A stretch of DNA of 18,542 bases from an uncultured Sutterella sp. (GCA_900754475.1 CAAECY010000060.1:1-18542); one strand, 5' to 3'; numbered from the stretch's first letter, positions 6,643-13,185 are shown. Numbers and translations are program-made. Notes: a model not told the origin generated them from the letters alone.

Positions 6643-8034
6643 TCAGTCGTCGGCGGCGAGAGCCGGCTGAGCGACTTCCGGATTCGAGCGGCGGCGGGCC
6701 GCTTCTTCGGACGACTTTTCAAAGAACACCTTGAAGATCACCAGGGCAATCGCCGGAACGATGAGGTTCAACATCGCGGTGAAGGGGTCTTCAAGCAGGG
6801 TCGAAACGAGGAGCCCGACCATCACGGCGATCACGGCCCAGATGAGGTACGGATAGAGCCAGACCTTGTAGGGGCGTTCCATCGTGGGGTAGCGACGGCG
6901 CAGAACAATCACGGCGTAGAACGTAAGACCGTTGAAGATGATCCCGGAGACGGCGACGAGACTCGTGAGGCCCCCGAGGTCACGCATGAAGACCAACCCG
7001 ATCGAAATGGCGGCGGAAGCAAGCAGAGCGTTCACCGGGGTACGGAAGTTGCCGTGCAAGGTGCCGAGCGCTCGGACCATCGCGCCGTCGCGCGCCATCG
7101 CGTAGTAGACGCGGGGGAAGACCATCACGCAGCCGTTCAGGGAATTGAAGATCGCGAGAATCATCGCAGCCGCGACCACGGTGCCGCCGAAGGTGCCGAA
7201 GAGAACGTTCGCCGCTTCGCGACCGAGGTAGTAGTCACCCCCTTCGATCATCGAGCGAATCGTCTCGTAGGGCAAAACGCGGAAGATCGAGTAGTTGAAG
7301 AGGACGTAAAGGAGCGTGACGCCGACGATCGAGAAGATGATCGCCAAGGGGAGCGTACGGCGCGGGTTCTTGATTTCTTCGGCGATGCTGTTGAGGTTCG
7401 TCCACCCTTCGTAGGCCCAGAGGGTCGCAACGACCGCGAAGGCCACGGTGGAAAGAAGGGTGCCCGCGGACGGAAGTTCTTCCGGCATCGAAAGGATCGG
7501 CGTTTCAACGTCGCCCATAATCAAGCCCGCACCGAGAATGACCGCAATCGGAAGGAGCTTCAGAACCATGAAGATATTCTGAACGGCGGCACCCGCGCGC
7601 ACGCCCCGGATGTTCACAAGGGTCAAAAGGAGGATGGTGCCTGCGGCCAGGAACTTCTGCGCCGTGGGACCCATCGGGATGACGGTGGAAAGGGCCGCGG
7701 CGAAGGCAACCGCCAAAGCGGCGATCGACGCGGAAGCGGAAAGGACGAAGCTCGAAAAGCCGCTCACGAAGGCCGTGCGTTCGCCGTAGGCTTCGCGAAG
7801 GTACACATACGACCCGCCCGCCTTGGGCATCATCGCGCCGAGCTCGGCGTAGCAAACGCCGCTCATGAGGGTGATGAGGCCGCCTGCGATCCAGACGAGA
7901 AGAGCGAGGCCGAGATTCATACCCGAACGCTCGAGCACGATCCCGCCGATATAGAAGATCCCCGAGCCGATCATGATGCCCGCAAGGACCGATATGCCTC
8001 CGAAGAGGCCGATTTCACGACGAAGTTCCGTCAT
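6643..8034 (-). CDS. APC-family amino acid permease
   Basis: This 463-aa integral membrane protein has the size and about 12 hydrophobic segments of the amino acid-polyamine-organocation family. Diagnostic blocks are GIMIGSGIF near residues 19-27, the unwound TM1 substrate site, and CYAELGAMMPKAGGSYVYLREAYG near 60-85, typical of LAT-like APC exchangers. A later segment, AVVATLWAYEGWTNLNSIAEEIKNP, is also characteristic of the L-type subgroup. ATG 8034 is used, with GGAGA about 6 nt upstream; longer in-frame readings add a non-family, Arg-rich segment. It precedes the amidohydrolase on the same strand. A plausible joint role is import of an amino acid or amide that the hydrolase then processes, which is inference. 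A terminator-like hairpin in the leader may regulate it. Confidence 0.92.
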   Translation of the reverse strand: MTELRREIGLFGGISVLAGIMIGSGIFYIGGIVLERSGMNLGLALLVWIAGGLITLMSGVCYAELGAMMPKAGGSYVYLREAYGERTAFVSGFSSFVLSASASIAALAVAFAAALSTVIPMGPTAQKFLAAGTILLLTLVNIRGVRAGAAVQNIFMVLKLLPIAVILGAGLIMGDVETPILSMPEELPSAGTLLSTVAFAVVATLWAYEGWTNLNSIAEEIKNPRRTLPLAIIFSIVGVTLLYVLFNYSIFRVLPYETIRSMIEGGDYYLGREAANVLFGTFGGTVVAAAMILAIFNSLNGCVMVFPRVYYAMARDGAMVRALGTLHGNFRTPVNALLASAAISIGLVFMRDLGGLTSLVAVSGIIFNGLTFYAVIVLRRRYPTMERPYKVWLYPYLIWAVIAVMVGLLVSTLLEDPFTAMLNLIVPAIALVIFKVFFEKSSEEAARRRSNPEVAQPALAADD

Positions 8035-8053
8035 GGTGAGTCTCCGAAAGATG

Positions 8054-8089
8054 AAAAAAAGAAGCTGCATCGCGTATCGATGCAACTTC
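8054..8089 (-). promoter_or_regulatory. Terminator-type hairpin in the permease leader (possible attenuator)
   Basis: On the minus strand GAAGTTGCATCG (8089-8078) pairs with CGATGCAGCTTC (8072-8061) over 12 bp with one G-U, a 5-nt loop and a following seven-U tract (8060-8054). It lies only 19 nt before the permease ATG. No convincing gene is seen immediately upstream for it to terminate, so premature termination control of the permease is a reasonable reading. Confidence 0.6.
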
Positions 8090-8880
8090 TTCTCCTTTCG
8101 GAGGCCGAAATCCCGCGCCCCGTGCGGTTTCCGGCGTGGAGTCGATCGGACGAACGCTCGTTGCCGGAACCTTTCGATGGCGGTTTCGGCCGCCCTCCCG
8201 GAGGCACACTCCGAGAAAGCGAACGTCGTCGCGATCGATAGCTCCTCCAAAAGCCCTTGCGGACTTTCGGGAGTCGCGGAAGTATTTCTCCCGCGCCCAA
8301 CGCCCGACCGACGCCTCGATCGGAGTTTCGGCGGTTTGGCCTTTCCCGGGGATCGTCGACTGCCGTCTCCCACCCGGTACTCATCCGCACCGCGCCTCTA
8401 TCTGCGAATGCGCCCCGCCTTCGAACCCGTGTTCTTCGGGCGGGACGGGTACCTTGAAACGTTTCCGCCTCAGGGCGCCCTCTGTTTCCGGGAGCAGCGT
8501 TTTGCGTCTCCCGTTGCTTTTAATTTGCACGAATTCTTCGGGGGCGTGGTCCTACCTCACCCCGTTTACCCGACTTTTTTGCCCGCTCCAAACAACTTGA
8601 TGATGTTCGGCAACGATGCTAAGCCCTATTGCCTAAACGATTCCGCCCAGCTTTAGCCGAGAGAACCGTCACCTACCCGCCTAGCTACTCATTGAAGGTT
8701 CGGTTCGTAATCTCTGCCCAGCATGCTCGACGGACGGGCAGGCTCATCTGCCACCTTGATGGCACCCTATTTTCCCGTTGTTGATAGTAGCTGGGGCACC
8801 CTCACCGACTCCTCACGCCTTCGACCTCCGTAAAACACCACAGCACACCTTAGCATTTCGTGCTTACTGAGGTGTTTACG
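8090..8880. other. Interval without a confident gene
   Basis: No open frame here is well supported. A plus-strand frame stays open to a TAG at 8654-8656, and on the minus strand a 48-codon GTG-started frame lies around 8398-8544. They are mutual shadows without a good ribosome site or a recognised family. The permease promoter should lie here but is not obvious. Composition shifts from G/C-rich to mixed after about 8500, and the stretch may include decayed sequence at the edge of the defence island. Confidence 0.4.
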
Positions 8881-8881
8881 G
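8828..8881. repeat. Imperfect inverted repeat at the island edge
   Basis: CCGTAAAACACC (8828-8839) pairs with GGTGTTTACGG (8871-8881) with one bulged A. An inner AGCA/TGCT pair is also possible. It lies about 70 bp before the first small-RNA promoter, where the composition falls. No U-tract follows, so termination is not evident. Confidence 0.5.
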
Positions 8882-8952
8882 GTATGAATTCAAAACGGTG
8901 CCGCCTGGTATGAGTAGGATCTCGAGAAAGGCAAAAAACTTCGCCCCCTCAC

Positions 8953-8981
8953 TTGACAAATTCAAGAAAGAACCATATCAT
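8953..8981 (+). promoter_or_regulatory. Promoter of small-RNA copy 1
   Basis: A perfect TTGACA (8953-8958), 17 bp of spacer and TATCAT (8976-8981) form a strong sigma-70 promoter. Transcription would start near 8988. Confidence 0.85.
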
Positions 8982-8987
8982 TCGTCG

Positions 8988-9057
8988 CAAGAGTACCCCA
9001 CACAGCTCTGACCTTCCTCTCGAGGAAAGTTATCTGCAACAAGTGGGGTCTTTTTTT
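8988..9057 (+). ncRNA. Abi-associated small RNA, copy 1
   Basis: This predicted RNA of about 70 nt runs from its own strong promoter to a U-tract. ACCCCAC (8995-9001) pairs with GTGGGGT (9043-9049) to close the molecule, and the same stem plus TTTTTTT (9051-9057) acts as terminator. Inside, a small hairpin (TTCCT 9014-9018 with AGGAA 9023-9027) sits between two blocks that all three copies keep: GTACCCCACACAG and ATCTGCAACAAGTGGGGT. No start codon or coding frame is conserved. It is the first of three tandem copies leading to the Abi gene. Its likely role is the structured RNA partner or antitoxin of the Abi protein, by analogy with AbiF-associated RNAs that I recall from the literature. Confidence 0.82.
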
Positions 9058-9122
9058 ATCTGGAACTAGCTCTCAAGCTCGTTTCCGTCCAGAAGCAGGT
9101 AGACGCTTCCCGCGACCTACCG

Positions 9123-9146
9123 TGCGCCCTTACTCGTAAGGGCGCA
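9123..9146. repeat. Perfect 10-bp hairpin between RNA copies 1 and 2
   Basis: TGCGCCCTTA (9123-9132) and TAAGGGCGCA (9137-9146) form a perfect stem with a CTCG loop. A competing outer pairing, CCGTGCG (9120-9126) with CGCACGG (9156-9162), is also possible. A TTGACA at 9149-9154 has no matching -10. The role is unknown. Confidence 0.6.
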
Positions 9147-9246
9147 GCTTGACACCGCACGGCCCTGCTACAGAACCTCCAGAGGGGCATACAGGCAAAT
9201 TTGCAGGAGCTGACTCGGAGAAATGTAAAAATTTCTACCTTTCCCC

Positions 9247-9275
9247 TTGACAGCCGCAAAAATATTCTGTATTAT
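9247..9275 (+). promoter_or_regulatory. Promoter of small-RNA copy 2
   Basis: A perfect TTGACA (9247-9252), a 17-bp spacer and TATTAT (9270-9275) predict a start near 9282, the same geometry relative to the RNA as in copy 1. Confidence 0.85.
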
Positions 9276-9281
9276 TTTCAA

Positions 9282-9350
9282 CAGAGTACCCCACACAGCT
9301 CTGACCTTCCTTTAGAGGGAGGACATCTGCAACAAGTGGGGTCTTTTTTT
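9282..9350 (+). ncRNA. Abi-associated small RNA, copy 2
   Basis: This second copy is about 69 nt. The closing stem is ACCCCAC (9288-9294) with GTGGGGT (9336-9342), followed by TTTTTTT (9344-9350). The inner hairpin differs in sequence from the other copies but pairs well: CCTTCCT (9305-9311) with AGGGAGG (9316-9322), one G-U, and a four-base loop. The block ATCTGCAACAAGTGGGGT is identical to that of copies 1 and 3. The sequence after its terminator, GGAGTTTGCAAA, resembles the GGAGTTTGAAAA at the start of the Abi gene, suggesting the copies arose by tandem duplication. Confidence 0.82.
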
Positions 9351-9399
9351 ATCCGGAGTTTGCAAACAAGCTAATTTAAGTACAGGGACCGCTTGACGC

Positions 9400-9440
9400 C
9401 ACACTTCGTGAATCCTCCCTACGAGGCACTCGGAAGTGTG
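9400..9440. repeat. Interrupted hairpin between RNA copies 2 and 3
   Basis: CACACTTC (9400-9407) pairs with GAAGTGTG (9433-9440). Inside, GTG/CAC and CCTC/GAGG give a second helix. It occupies the same place between copies as the hairpin at 9123-9146 but has a different sequence. Confidence 0.6.
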
Positions 9441-9503
9441 TACTCCTATCTCTTCCCCTCTCTGAATTCACGCAGCAAGGCGCTGGGAAGCAAAAAAACC
9501 GAC

Positions 9504-9533
9504 TTGACAACTTGAAAAAAAGTGCCATAAAAT
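9504..9533 (+). promoter_or_regulatory. Promoter of small-RNA copy 3, and likely of the Abi gene
   Basis: A perfect TTGACA (9504-9509), an 18-bp spacer and TAAAAT (9528-9533) predict a start near 9540. It is the only clear promoter between the second RNA and the Abi gene, so Abi mRNA probably comes from read-through of the third RNA's terminator. Confidence 0.82.
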
Positions 9534-9539
9534 CTAGTG

Positions 9540-9605
9540 CACGTGTACCCCACACAGTTCTGAGCTTCTTCCATAAGAGGCTATCTGCAACAAGTGGGGT
9601 TTTTT
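9540..9605 (+). ncRNA. Abi-associated small RNA, copy 3
   Basis: The third copy is about 66 nt. The closing stem is ACCCCAC (9547-9553) with GTGGGGT (9594-9600), followed by TTTTT (9601-9605). The inner hairpin is GCTTCTT (9564-9570) with AAGAGGC (9575-9581), one G-U, loop CCAT. Its stem shares few bases with those of copies 1 and 2 yet keeps the same length and place, so structure rather than sequence is conserved. The U-tract lies 8 nt before the Shine-Dalgarno of the Abi gene. It has the shortest U-run of the three, interrupted by C at 9606, which may permit read-through. Confidence 0.84.
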
Positions 9606-9617
9606 CTTGTTTGGAGT

Positions 9618-10535
9618 TTGAAAATTCGCTTCGCCAAGCCCGTTTTACCCGTAAAGGAACAGGTAGAACTCCTTCAGTCCCGAGGATTGATTATCCCTAA
9701 TACAGAAAGGGCTGAGCGCTACTTGCTTAGTATTGGGTATTATCGATTAAGTGCCTATTACAGGCCATTCCAGAACTCATTGGACCAAACACATGAGTTC
9801 AAACCGAATGTCTGTTTCGATGATATTTTAGATCTTTATATCTTCGACAGAAAATTGCGCTGCTTATTCTGGGAAGCATTGGAGCGCATTGAAATCAGCA
9901 TCCGGACTCAATGGGTATACAATCTTACAGGTAGTACCCAAGATCCATTTGCGCATCTCAACCCCTCAAATTTCGCGAGTTTTCTGACATATCAACAGAG
10001 CCTAGAGAAACTCAAGGCCTCCGTTGAGCGCAGTAGCAGTGAAGCTTTCATAGCCCATTTCTTCGCAAATTATGATGAGGAACTTCCGCCGCTCTGGTCT
10101 TGTGTTCAACTCATGACGTTCGGTCAACTTATTCGATGGATACAAAATACAACGGATTCCGACGTCCAAAACAATATCGCCAAATCGCTGGGATTCGTAA
10201 AATTTTATCCGTTTGACAGTTTTGCCGTTGCATTGACTGAACTTAGAAATGTCTGCGCACATCACTCACGTCTGTGGAACCGCATATTCACGAAACGCCC
10301 GAAGACAGTTAAAAAAATGACAGTCTCCGGCTTCGAGCAATATTTACCCGTTCAATCAAGCAACAAACTATACCCCTTAGCGCTTCTCCTAGCCGCTGCC
10401 CTTAAGGCTAACAGCCCTCAGACGTCCTGGCCTTCACGGTTGGGAGAGTTACTAGCAACTCGGCCAGAACAACAAGTGCTCCTAATGGGGTTTCCCTCAA
10501 ATTGGAAAGAACTACCTCTCTGGAAACCAACCTAA
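9618..10535 (+). CDS. Abi_2/AbiF-family abortive infection protein with HEPN RNase motif
   Basis: This protein of about 305 aa fits the Abi_2 family (AbiD/AbiF type), phage-defence proteins that fold as HEPN RNases. Family features are the N-terminal KEQVELLQSRGLII (residues 13-26), YLLSIGYYRLSAYYRPF (35-51), LERIEISIRT (88-97) and the HEPN catalytic motif R210-N-V-C-A-H215, an RX4H. The start is not an ATG. TTG 9618 is given here, but GGAG (9613-9616) is only 1 nt from it. An ATT at 9624 has ideal 7-nt spacing and would begin at RFAKP, as the family does; GTG 9594 lies inside the RNA terminator. Base composition is much lower in G/C than in the neighbours, which suggests horizontal acquisition. 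Three small RNAs precede it, and it probably acts as a toxin restrained by them. Confidence 0.88.
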   Translation: MKIRFAKPVLPVKEQVELLQSRGLIIPNTERAERYLLSIGYYRLSAYYRPFQNSLDQTHEFKPNVCFDDILDLYIFDRKLRCLFWEALERIEISIRTQWVYNLTGSTQDPFAHLNPSNFASFLTYQQSLEKLKASVERSSSEAFIAHFFANYDEELPPLWSCVQLMTFGQLIRWIQNTTDSDVQNNIAKSLGFVKFYPFDSFAVALTELRNVCAHHSRLWNRIFTKRPKTVKKMTVSGFEQYLPVQSSNKLYPLALLLAAALKANSPQTSWPSRLGELLATRPEQQVLLMGFPSNWKELPLWKPT

Positions 10536-10556
10536 GGGACGAATTTTCACTTCAGC

Positions 10557-10577
10557 GGCGTCGACATTGTCGACGCC
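10557..10577. repeat. Perfect 9-bp palindromic hairpin after the Abi gene
   Basis: GGCGTCGAC (10557-10565) and GTCGACGCC (10569-10577) flank a 3-nt loop, 22 nt past the Abi stop. No U-tract follows on the plus strand. It may end the Abi message or mark the island border. Confidence 0.55.
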
Positions 10578-10786
10578 CGTATGCAAAGTGCCACTAGTCG
10601 GCTCCATTTCTACTCTCTTCACAGCACGTAACACATTTACACCGAGTTTCCACCGTCTCCGTTGGTAAAACTCCTTGGAAAAACCGCTCCCGCGCAAAGA
10701 GAATCGTTTCGATGGCTTTGCAAGGGATTTCACCCTGTACGTCCTACGCGCCGCACCTTCGGCGTTATGTCAGAATGGGAATAAGG

Positions 10787-10810
10787 AATCGGGCTTTTCC
10801 TCCCGATTTT
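10787..10810 (+). promoter_or_regulatory. Hairpin in the leader of the stress-protein gene
   Basis: AATCGGG (10787-10793) and CCCGATT (10802-10808) pair, followed by TT, ending 7 nt before the AGGAGGT ribosome site (10817-10823). It could be a weak terminator that closes the island or a leader structure. Confidence 0.45.
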
Positions 10811-10829
10811 CACCCCAGGAGGTACACAT

Positions 10830-11729
10830 ATGCGCATTCTCGTTCCCGTCGACGGCAGCAGCCACAGCCGCAAAGTCCTTCAGTTCCTCGCCGCCCGCCG
10901 GGCGCTCCTCGGCACGAGCCCGACGATCGACCTCGTCAACGTTCAGCACTCGGTCCCCTCGGCCGTGATGCAGTTCCTCGACCTCCAGGCCGTGCGCGCG
11001 GCCTATGAGGCCGAAGGCAAGAAGGTCTTCGACGCCATCAAGGCGGACGTCGACCTTTCGGGGCTTGAGCCCGAAGAAAAGGTGATCCTCGGCGACGCGG
11101 GCACCGCGATTGCCGAAGAAGCCGACCGCACCGAAGCGGACCTCATCGTGATGGGGACGCGCGGCCTCAACCCCGTGAAGGGCCTCTTCCTCGGTTCCGT
11201 CTCGACGGGTGTGCTCGCCCACACGAAGACGCCGCTCCTTCTCATCCGCAACGAAACGCCCGTTCCCGAAACGAGCAACGTCAAGGTCGGCATTGCGGTC
11301 GACGGCTCCGAAAACGGCATTGCCGCCGTCGAATACGTCCTCTCGAACGCCGAATTCTTCGGGCCGAACGCGAGCTTTGAAATCATTCACGCGACGCCCG
11401 CCTACACGCTCCTTTCGACCTCGGCCTACATGGTCGACACGATCGGGCCGCTCGTGACGGAAAAGGAATTCACCGACAGCCAAACGAAGCTCTTCGAAGA
11501 AGCCGTCGAGCCCGCGATCGAACTCTTCCGCGCGGCGGGTCTTCCCTGCGAAGCCAAACACCTCACGGGCGACGCCGCGACGGCGATTGCCGAATACGCG
11601 GACAAGAACCTCGACATGCTCGTCATGGGTTCGCACGGGCGCGGGAACTTCTCCTCCGCCGTGATGGGCTCGACCGCGATGCACATCGCCGCCGAAACGA
11701 AGGCGCCGATCCTGATCGTTCGGAAGTAA
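10830..11729 (+). CDS. Universal stress protein, two tandem UspA domains
   Basis: This 299-aa cytoplasmic protein has two UspA folds in tandem, roughly residues 1-140 and 151-299. Each begins with the typical strand (MRILVPVDGSS and VKVGIAVDGSE) and carries the ATP-binding G-2x-G-9x-G-S motif: G109-TR-G112 to G122-S123, and G267-SH-G270 to G280-S281. The protein is therefore likely of the ATP-binding class. Single-domain Usps are about 145 aa, and the doubled form is common. ATG 10830 follows a strong AGGAGGT with 6 nt spacing. Composition returns to the G/C-rich host pattern here, marking the right side of the defence island. A hairpin follows the stop. It probably aids survival under stress or growth arrest. 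Confidence 0.92.
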   Translation: MRILVPVDGSSHSRKVLQFLAARRALLGTSPTIDLVNVQHSVPSAVMQFLDLQAVRAAYEAEGKKVFDAIKADVDLSGLEPEEKVILGDAGTAIAEEADRTEADLIVMGTRGLNPVKGLFLGSVSTGVLAHTKTPLLLIRNETPVPETSNVKVGIAVDGSENGIAAVEYVLSNAEFFGPNASFEIIHATPAYTLLSTSAYMVDTIGPLVTEKEFTDSQTKLFEEAVEPAIELFRAAGLPCEAKHLTGDAATAIAEYADKNLDMLVMGSHGRGNFSSAVMGSTAMHIAAETKAPILIVRK

Positions 11730-11750
11730 CCCGAGCAACGTTCGATCTTT

Positions 11751-11787
11751 CCGGGCGGCCCTCCGAGGTATTCCGCGGGCCGTCCGG
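11751..11787 (+). terminator. Possible terminator of the stress-protein gene
   Basis: CCGGGCGGCCC (11751-11761) pairs with GGGCCGTCCGG (11777-11787), 11 bp with one G-U. No clear U-tract follows, so its termination function is uncertain. Confidence 0.4.
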
Positions 11788-11811
11788 GAACATTCGAAAC
11801 GCTCGAAGCGC

Positions 11812-11839
11812 TTGAAACAGAGGCCGGAAACGCTACTCT
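11812..11839 (+). promoter_or_regulatory. Possible promoter of the AlkZ-related gene
   Basis: TTGAAA (11812-11817), a 16-bp spacer and TACTCT (11834-11839) could form a modest promoter. An 11-bp inverted repeat (11822-11832 with 11862-11872, GGCCGGAAACG with CGTTTCCGGCC), followed by a T-rich run, overlaps it and would form in the leader. Confidence 0.35.
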
Positions 11840-11928
11840 CCCGTGCATCGCACCGAGGCGCCGTTTCCGGCCGTTTCCTTTTTCCCGAATCGTTTTTCGA
11901 CCACTTTCACCACCCGGAGGCACCTGCC

Positions 11929-12726
11929 ATGCGTGCACCCGTCACCGTTCGCAGCGGTCGCGACATCGCGGCCCTCGTGCATGAAATCGGCTTTCTGCCG
12001 TTTTATTCGACACCCGTCCCCGGCTTTTCGCTTCGCGACCTCACCGATCCCGCCATCTGGATTTCGAACGACCAGAGGGTCAACCCCTGGTACTACCGTC
12101 AGGACGTGGCTCTTGACGAGCGGATCGTCTACGGGAAGCTCTTCGACGGGAAGATGGGTTTCGTCGACCTCGACCTCTTCCCCGACTTCGTGCGCGTTCG
12201 TCGCGACGGGCGCGACGAACGCGAGATGCTCGATGCGGGCCTTCTGAAGCCCGTCGACCTTGCGGTGCTCGACGCGATCCCTCACGGCGAAAGCCGCACG
12301 GAGCCCCTCATCAAAGAGGACCTCGTCATCGAACCGAAGGGAATTCCCGCGTCGCTCGCGCGGCTTCAGACGGCAACGTTCCTTTATACGGCCTCGTTCG
12401 AATACAAGCTCACCCGCGGAGGGCGCCCGTACGGGTGGCCTCTTGCCGCCTACATGCGGCCCGAAGAAGAGCTCGGACACGAACGCGTCTTTCCCGCGCC
12501 CGACCGCACGTACGAGGCAGCGCGCGCGACGCTCCTCAAGCGCGTGCTTGCGGTTGTTCCCGACGCGCTCGAGCGCTCGCCCGAGGGCGTCGGGCGCTTG
12601 ATCGACTTCGCGATGGGACCGAAGGCCCGGAAGGCGAAGGCGGCGCCCGAAGCCGAAGAAGCAAAGCCCGCCAAGACCGCCAAAACCACTCGCAAAGGGA
12701 AGGCCGCGGGCGCCGCCCGAAAGTGA
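11929..12726 (+). CDS. AlkZ-related protein with basic C-terminal tail
   Basis: This 265-aa protein resembles a family usually annotated as AlkZ-related, named after AlkZ/YcaQ DNA glycosylases. The resemblance is general: an early EIGFLPFYSTPVPGFSLRDLT (about residues 18-38), WISNDQRVNPWYYRQD, YGKLFDGKMGFVDLDLFPDF, and a late GRPYGWPLAAYMRPEEELG. Glycosylase activity has not been shown for this subfamily as far as I know, so the name should not be read as a function. The last 45 or so residues are Lys/Ala-rich, like histone H1 tails, which would favour nucleic acid binding. ATG 11929 has CGGAGG 8 nt upstream. A strong terminator follows the stop. Confidence 0.65.
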   Translation: MRAPVTVRSGRDIAALVHEIGFLPFYSTPVPGFSLRDLTDPAIWISNDQRVNPWYYRQDVALDERIVYGKLFDGKMGFVDLDLFPDFVRVRRDGRDEREMLDAGLLKPVDLAVLDAIPHGESRTEPLIKEDLVIEPKGIPASLARLQTATFLYTASFEYKLTRGGRPYGWPLAAYMRPEEELGHERVFPAPDRTYEAARATLLKRVLAVVPDALERSPEGVGRLIDFAMGPKARKAKAAPEAEEAKPAKTAKTTRKGKAAGAARK

Positions 12727-12752
12727 GTCCCTGCTGCGGCGGATTCCCCGTG

Positions 12753-12783
12753 CGCTCTGCGGTCCCGCCCGCAGGGCGTTTTT
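12753..12783 (+). terminator. Intrinsic terminator of the AlkZ-related gene
   Basis: CGCTCTGCGG (12753-12762) pairs with CCGCAGGGCG (12769-12778), 10 bp with one G-U, and TTTTT follows (12779-12783). Confidence 0.8.
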
Positions 12784-12864
12784 CGACACCCAAAACAAAC
12801 CGAACGCTCGTTATGTTAGGATTCGGGCTTCGCGTTTCCATTTCTTTTCTTCGTGAGGTTCGTC

Positions 12865-13185
12865 GTGTACGGGTACCTGCTTCTCACCGCCGCCATCGTT
12901 TCGGAAGTCTGCGGCACGACCTGTTTGGGAAAATCGGCGGGGTTCGCGCACTTGGGCTGGGCCGCCGCAGGCTTGCTCTTTTATGCGGTCTCGTTCATGC
13001 TTCTTTCAAAAGTCATGACGCTGATGCCGGTTGCCGTCGCGTATGCGCTCTGGGCGGGCCTCGGGAACGTACTCGTGCTCCTCGTCGGATGGCTCGCCTT
13101 TTCGCAGACGCCTACGCTCTGGACCGTTGCGGGCATCGGGCTCATCGTCTCGGGAGTGGTTGTTCTGCAGATCGCCCAAAAGTAA
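12865..13185 (+). CDS. Small multidrug resistance (SMR) efflux transporter
   Basis: This four-helix inner-membrane protein of 106 aa matches the SMR family (EmrE, QacE, SugE), dimeric proton antiporters for cationic drugs or guanidinium. GTG 12865 is chosen because it places the essential glutamate at E14 (SEVCGTT), as in EmrE, and has GAGG 6 nt upstream; a GTG at 12853 would overlap that site. Also typical are the helix-3 motif MPVAVAYALWAGLGNV and a C-terminal hydrophobic helix ending VVVLQIAQK. The TetR-type regulator gene lies 230 bp downstream on the same strand, a common pairing. Drug versus guanidinium (Gdx-type) specificity is not settled, and no guanidine riboswitch is visible in the short leader. 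Confidence 0.92.
   Translation: MYGYLLLTAAIVSEVCGTTCLGKSAGFAHLGWAAAGLLFYAVSFMLLSKVMTLMPVAVAYALWAGLGNVLVLLVGWLAFSQTPTLWTVAGIGLIVSGVVVLQIAQK

Noticed and set aside
4815..8241. Very long plus-strand open frames opposite the amidohydrolase and permease
   Set aside because: They are His/Arg/Asp-rich shadows of G/C-rich genes, with no family similarity.
8090..8340. Guanidine or glycine riboswitch upstream of the permease
   Set aside because: The conserved blocks of those riboswitches were not found; only the terminator-type hairpin is supported.
8408..8656. Plus-strand frame of about 80 codons starting MRPAFEPVFFGRD
   Set aside because: It has no Shine-Dalgarno and no recognised family, and the opposite strand is equally open in part; it may be decayed sequence.
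9149..9154. Additional TTGACA between RNA copies 1 and 2
   Set aside because: There is no -10 box at 16-18 bp and no RNA block downstream before copy 2's own promoter.
8988..9605. Repeats considered as a CRISPR array
   Set aside because: There are only three copies, about 260-290 bp apart, each with a promoter and terminator; this is an array of RNA genes, not repeat-spacer units.
10512..10733. 73-codon minus-strand frame after the Abi gene
   Set aside because: It overlaps the Abi 3' end and the palindrome, and no family is recognised.
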